The notes under the pieces are model-generated. The model was not told where the DNA came from. It saw only the letters and a program-made list of their open reading frames with translations, and did no database searches. A DNA stretch of 64,000 nt from Branchiostoma floridae. Lineage: Eukaryota > Chordata > Leptocardii > Amphioxiformes > Branchiostomatidae. Location: the NCBI RefSeq assembly GCF_000003815.2, contig NC_049994.1, positions 13,129,039-13,193,038 of the forward strand, in the 5' to 3' direction. Of the stretch, positions 62,101-64,000 are shown piece after piece. Position numbers and translations under genes: made by a program. Position 1 is the stretch's first letter. Each line of letters starts with the position of its first letter.

Positions 62101-63757
62101 AGTTTCAGATGCGGTCACAAACGTAAAGTATAAGTGTACAAATGTACAGTGCTGCTTTATGAGAAATTTTACAATGCAGTCCCAAAGAAGTGTAATTAAT
62201 ATACAGAGGTGATGCAAGAGTTGGTGCCTGCACCTATGCTAGAGCCCATGGTGAGAGAGCTCAAATGAAAACAAGGCTTCAAACCATTGAAAAGTGTTTA
62301 TTTGGCAGTTTTGGGATGGCAGCAGTAGGATATATGTTTTATACCAGTTGTATAAAATGACCTTTCTCCATCTCTGGGTATTTTGCACCCCATGAGATAG
62401 TGCAAGTATCGCTACATACTGTATATATATCTGTATCTATATATAGCCTGACTGTATATCCACCGTTCGGCATAACACACAAGCTTCGCAGGCACGCGGC
62501 GTGGCAGCAGTTGGTTATATTACACCGAATGACACGTCACACCTAACTTTTGCATACATGTATCTATCTGCAAGCGTTCTTTAAAACTACCCAGAGAAGA
62601 TGCCCCTACTGTACTTGGTGATAACAAATTCCACTCTACGATAGTTCTGGGAAAGTACGAATTTTTGAACACATCAATCCTAGGTTGGTATTTAACTCTG
62701 AATACTGTTTTTTGTTCTTGATTTGAAATTAAGGGAGTCTGTTTGCAGACTTGCCATGTAGAAATCCTTGCAAGTGCATTAAAAAAATGCTATCTGATTT
62801 TAGTTGACAGAAAATGCTAGCAATTCAGGGTAAATTTTGTTGGTTGGAAGTTTTAATTCTTGAAATAATGACAAATTTCTTTCCTCCACTTAGCAAATAT
62901 TGTAACAGTTGTGTTATCACCTCTACACCTAGTGCTGCAGCGTGAACCATTCAGTATTGCACTATGGAAGGTGACAGTCACCGAAACGTTGGTGTGTGAA
63001 TAAAGCAATGGTTTTGTGAAAAGAGTCTCTTTATTCAGTGACGTACATTTGTACCAACCTGATGAAACTTATGATTCACTAAATTAATGTTCAGTCCATT
63101 ACGGTACTTACAGAGGAGACCGGGGATAGATCCATGATCAAACTTGGTACCATGCACTGCCGCCAGGGCACTAACAGCCTTCTTAGCCAGAATTTGCTAC
63201 AGACAGAGCGAAAGGACTTGTTAAAAATTATGGGCCTTTATTCAATTCGACAGCAATAATCAACCATGATTGTAAAGATTGAAGTAGATCTGAATTGAAC
63301 ACCTTTGATATTTGCAAGGCGAGGTATACTGCAGAACACTGCTAAAACCATCAAAAGATCACTAACTAGAGGACTTGTTATTCTGTATAGTATATACAAC
63401 AGATGGAATTCGAAATGGATCAATTAAAACATTTTGTGCAAGTAGAATGTAGCAAACCAGATCGTCGTAGTCCTTTGGTACTTCACTGGTCCAACCGTAC
63501 GGACTCATCCACAACTGGGAGTAGGAGTGCACAGCCAAGTACGCCTTGATGTTTTGGCCTTTGGCCTTGACCCATTCTGAAAGTGACTGTGTCTCGACCT
63601 CAGAAAAGGCCCTAGGACCGTGGTAGGTGTCTGCGCAGGGGTAGTTGCTGGAACCGCCCTCTTTTAGAGTGTAGGTCAAGAAGATTTTATTGATTGATTA
63701 GATTATGGAATGAAAATTTAGGAAATCTTTCAAAATGGTTGTAAACCAGCTAAACTT

Positions 63758-63799
<42 letters not shown>

Positions 63800-63819
63800 T
63801 CTCCCTCTCTCTCCCTCTC

Positions 63820-63866
<47 letters not shown>

Positions 63867-63954
63867 TAAAATGGTCGCCCCAGTTGCGGTTCGCGTCCAC
63901 TCCCTTACAAAGGCCCATTGAACTCGAGGACCGAGTTTTACGCCACATTCGGTC
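59124..63954 (-). CDS. carboxypeptidase A-type metallocarboxypeptidase (M14), 3' five exons
   Basis: Coding exons seen: 63954-63864, 63660-63458, 63196-about 63110, 60314-60160 and 59162-59124 (TGA at 59126-59124). Phases agree across all junctions. The 5' part (signal peptide, propeptide and first zinc ligands His69/Glu72) lies beyond the right edge. These secreted zinc enzymes trim C-terminal residues in digestion. Visible, in bovine CPA numbering: DRMWRKTRS with Arg127; GVDANRNW with Arg145; CADTYHG (Cys161 disulphide region); VHSYSQ with zinc ligand His196; SIPGLLYIATG with Tyr248; [11 protein letters not shown] with Ile255, indicating A-type specificity for hydrophobic residues, not B-type Asp255; and ELRDTG with the catalytic Glu270. 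One donor (63457, CTG|GTTTGC) is weak. Intron 4 (60315-63109) is filled with transposons. Confidence 0.93.
59377..59494. mobile_element. near-perfect hairpin MITE, 118 bp
   Basis: The arms tagcctggtatccaaccgta and its complement tacggttggataccaggcta extend through ttatagctcccgagtctc to a short loop at aatacttattt. The 9-bp flanks cagtagcat (59368-59376, 59495-59503) are identical. A fragment of this family (agcctggtatccaa) also occurs near 20490. It lies in carboxypeptidase intron 4... of the last pair of exons. Confidence 0.85.
59612..59821. mobile_element. inverted-repeat element with 'gacagacatcgaaa' motif
   Basis: The ends taggacataagagtttt and aaaactcttatgtccta are inverted (with small indels), with inner acctgctgacgtttcgatg and its counterpart. 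The gaggaagatgtctgacagac motif resembles the 'gaaggtgacagacggtcacc' motif of the elements at 29625 and 61971. Confidence 0.7.
59855..60069. mobile_element. palindromic MITE, family A copy 3
   Basis: It begins gctagttcacttttatccgt and ends gataaaggtgaactagcgtt. The inner gtaacctgtatccgttg pairs with caatggatataggttac. It lies about 90 bp from a carboxypeptidase exon (60160). Confidence 0.75.
60463..60633. mobile_element. MITE family D copy 2 with 11-bp flanking repeat
   Basis: The ends aatctctaagcagatcctac and its near complement are inverted, with inner ggcataagatagta. The flanks agtgcaggtgt are identical on both sides (60452-60462, 60634-60644). A second copy is at 33141-33307. Confidence 0.75.
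60815..61909. mobile_element. inverted-repeat DNA element with poly-G/poly-C subtermini
   Basis: It begins cccgtagccaggattttgcc followed by a G run and ends with a C run and ccctggctacggg. Near the left end 'gcgagcgccgaaggcgcgag' type repeats occur. At 61432-61600 a GC-rich region of tandem 'ccagctccggcccgcacggt' units turns into its own inverse, a strong hairpin. No transposase is seen. The target duplication was not resolved. Confidence 0.7.
61971..63040. mobile_element. inverted-repeat element, possibly Penelope-like
   Basis: The left end (gactctttttacacaacca, attgctttattcacatgctg, ggcaattctgactggttcac) is the inverse of the right end (gtgaaccattcagtattgc, ggtgacagtcaccgaaacg, gaataaagcaatggttttgt, gaaaagagtctctttattca). 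About 1.07 kb. It encloses the LINE fragment at 62425-62705. Confidence 0.65.
62425..62705 (-). pseudogene. 3' end of a LINE (ORF2 C-terminus), copy 2
   Basis: On the minus strand one frame reads [20 protein letters not shown], then LGSFKERLQ, homologous to 52560-52830. It ends in the same tatagatacagata tail at 62425. It is nested inside the 61971-63040 element. Confidence 0.7.
63763..63861. repeat. (CT)n/(GA)n microsatellite abutting a splice donor
   Basis: An almost pure CT run, with a few CA and CCC interruptions, ends at the carboxypeptidase 5' splice site. On the coding strand the donor is G|GTGAGAGAGAGAG, so the repeat forms the downstream half of the donor. Confidence 0.95.
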
Positions 63955-64000
63955 CTGCGGAAAGACGAAAAGTTGCTTGTCATCGACTTTCTAGATAAAA

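Noticed and set aside
63050-63090. Hammerhead ribozyme at ctgatgaaac
   Set aside because: The conserved ctgatga is present, but the expected stem II and downstream gaaa in register are not.
1-64000. CRISPR arrays or prokaryotic operons
   Set aside because: The window is eukaryotic, with spliced genes; the tandem repeats have no spacer structure.

Overview
This is a window of intron-rich animal nuclear DNA, not prokaryotic or viral. Five spliced protein-coding genes can be rebuilt exon by exon from GT/AG boundaries with matching phase. Their families (pyruvate dehydrogenase kinase, CDV3, gamma-glutamylaminecyclotransferase, the DNA repair factor XLF and a digestive-type carboxypeptidase) and the dense, varied transposon load (Tx1-type LINE, hAT-like and other MITEs, foldback element, small LTR element) suit an invertebrate deuterostome. 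A lancelet (Branchiostoma) is my best guess, from general knowledge and not from a search. A run of 100 N at 50898-50997 marks an assembly gap.

Layout. 1-2930: no gene seen, probably 3' flank of the kinase gene. 2931-25985 (minus): pyruvate dehydrogenase kinase, 10 coding exons, 409 codons, plus an alternative TATA-driven first exon at 24598-24700. Its introns hold MITEs, a partial exon duplication in a (TAC)n array, a 2.65-kb palindromic foldback element and a 1.5-kb LTR element without coding capacity. 25986-27809: divergent promoter region. 27810-32216 (plus): CDV3 homologue, 5 coding exons, 287 aa. 32217-36497: intergenic, with nested inverted-repeat elements. 36498-38333 (minus): GGACT homologue, 3 exons, 174 aa. 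38334-40472: intergenic, with CCAAT boxes, a short ORF and a hairpin MITE. 40473-53449 or beyond (plus): NHEJ1/XLF homologue, 4 recognised exons. Its 10.9-kb first intron carries a full-length LINE with both ORFs intact (ORF1 43046-44350, ORF2 44350-47856). 53450-59123: repeats, a tRNA-derived SINE and a 345-bp tandem array. 59124-63954 (minus): 3' half of a carboxypeptidase A-type gene that runs off the right edge.

Most notable. (1) The LINE is joined at its 5' end to the start of a histone H4 mRNA (5' UTR and codons 1-12), a chimera that suggests H4-promoter co-transcription, template switching onto H4 mRNA, or an H4-targeted element. (2) The kinase gene has two first exons encoding different N-termini that both splice in frame to exon 2. 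(3) Three of the five genes carry tandem duplications of an exon edge with its splice site. The five genes do not form one pathway; the kinase (mitochondrial fuel choice), GGACT (crosslink breakdown), XLF (DNA end joining) and carboxypeptidase (digestion) look like ordinary neighbours.
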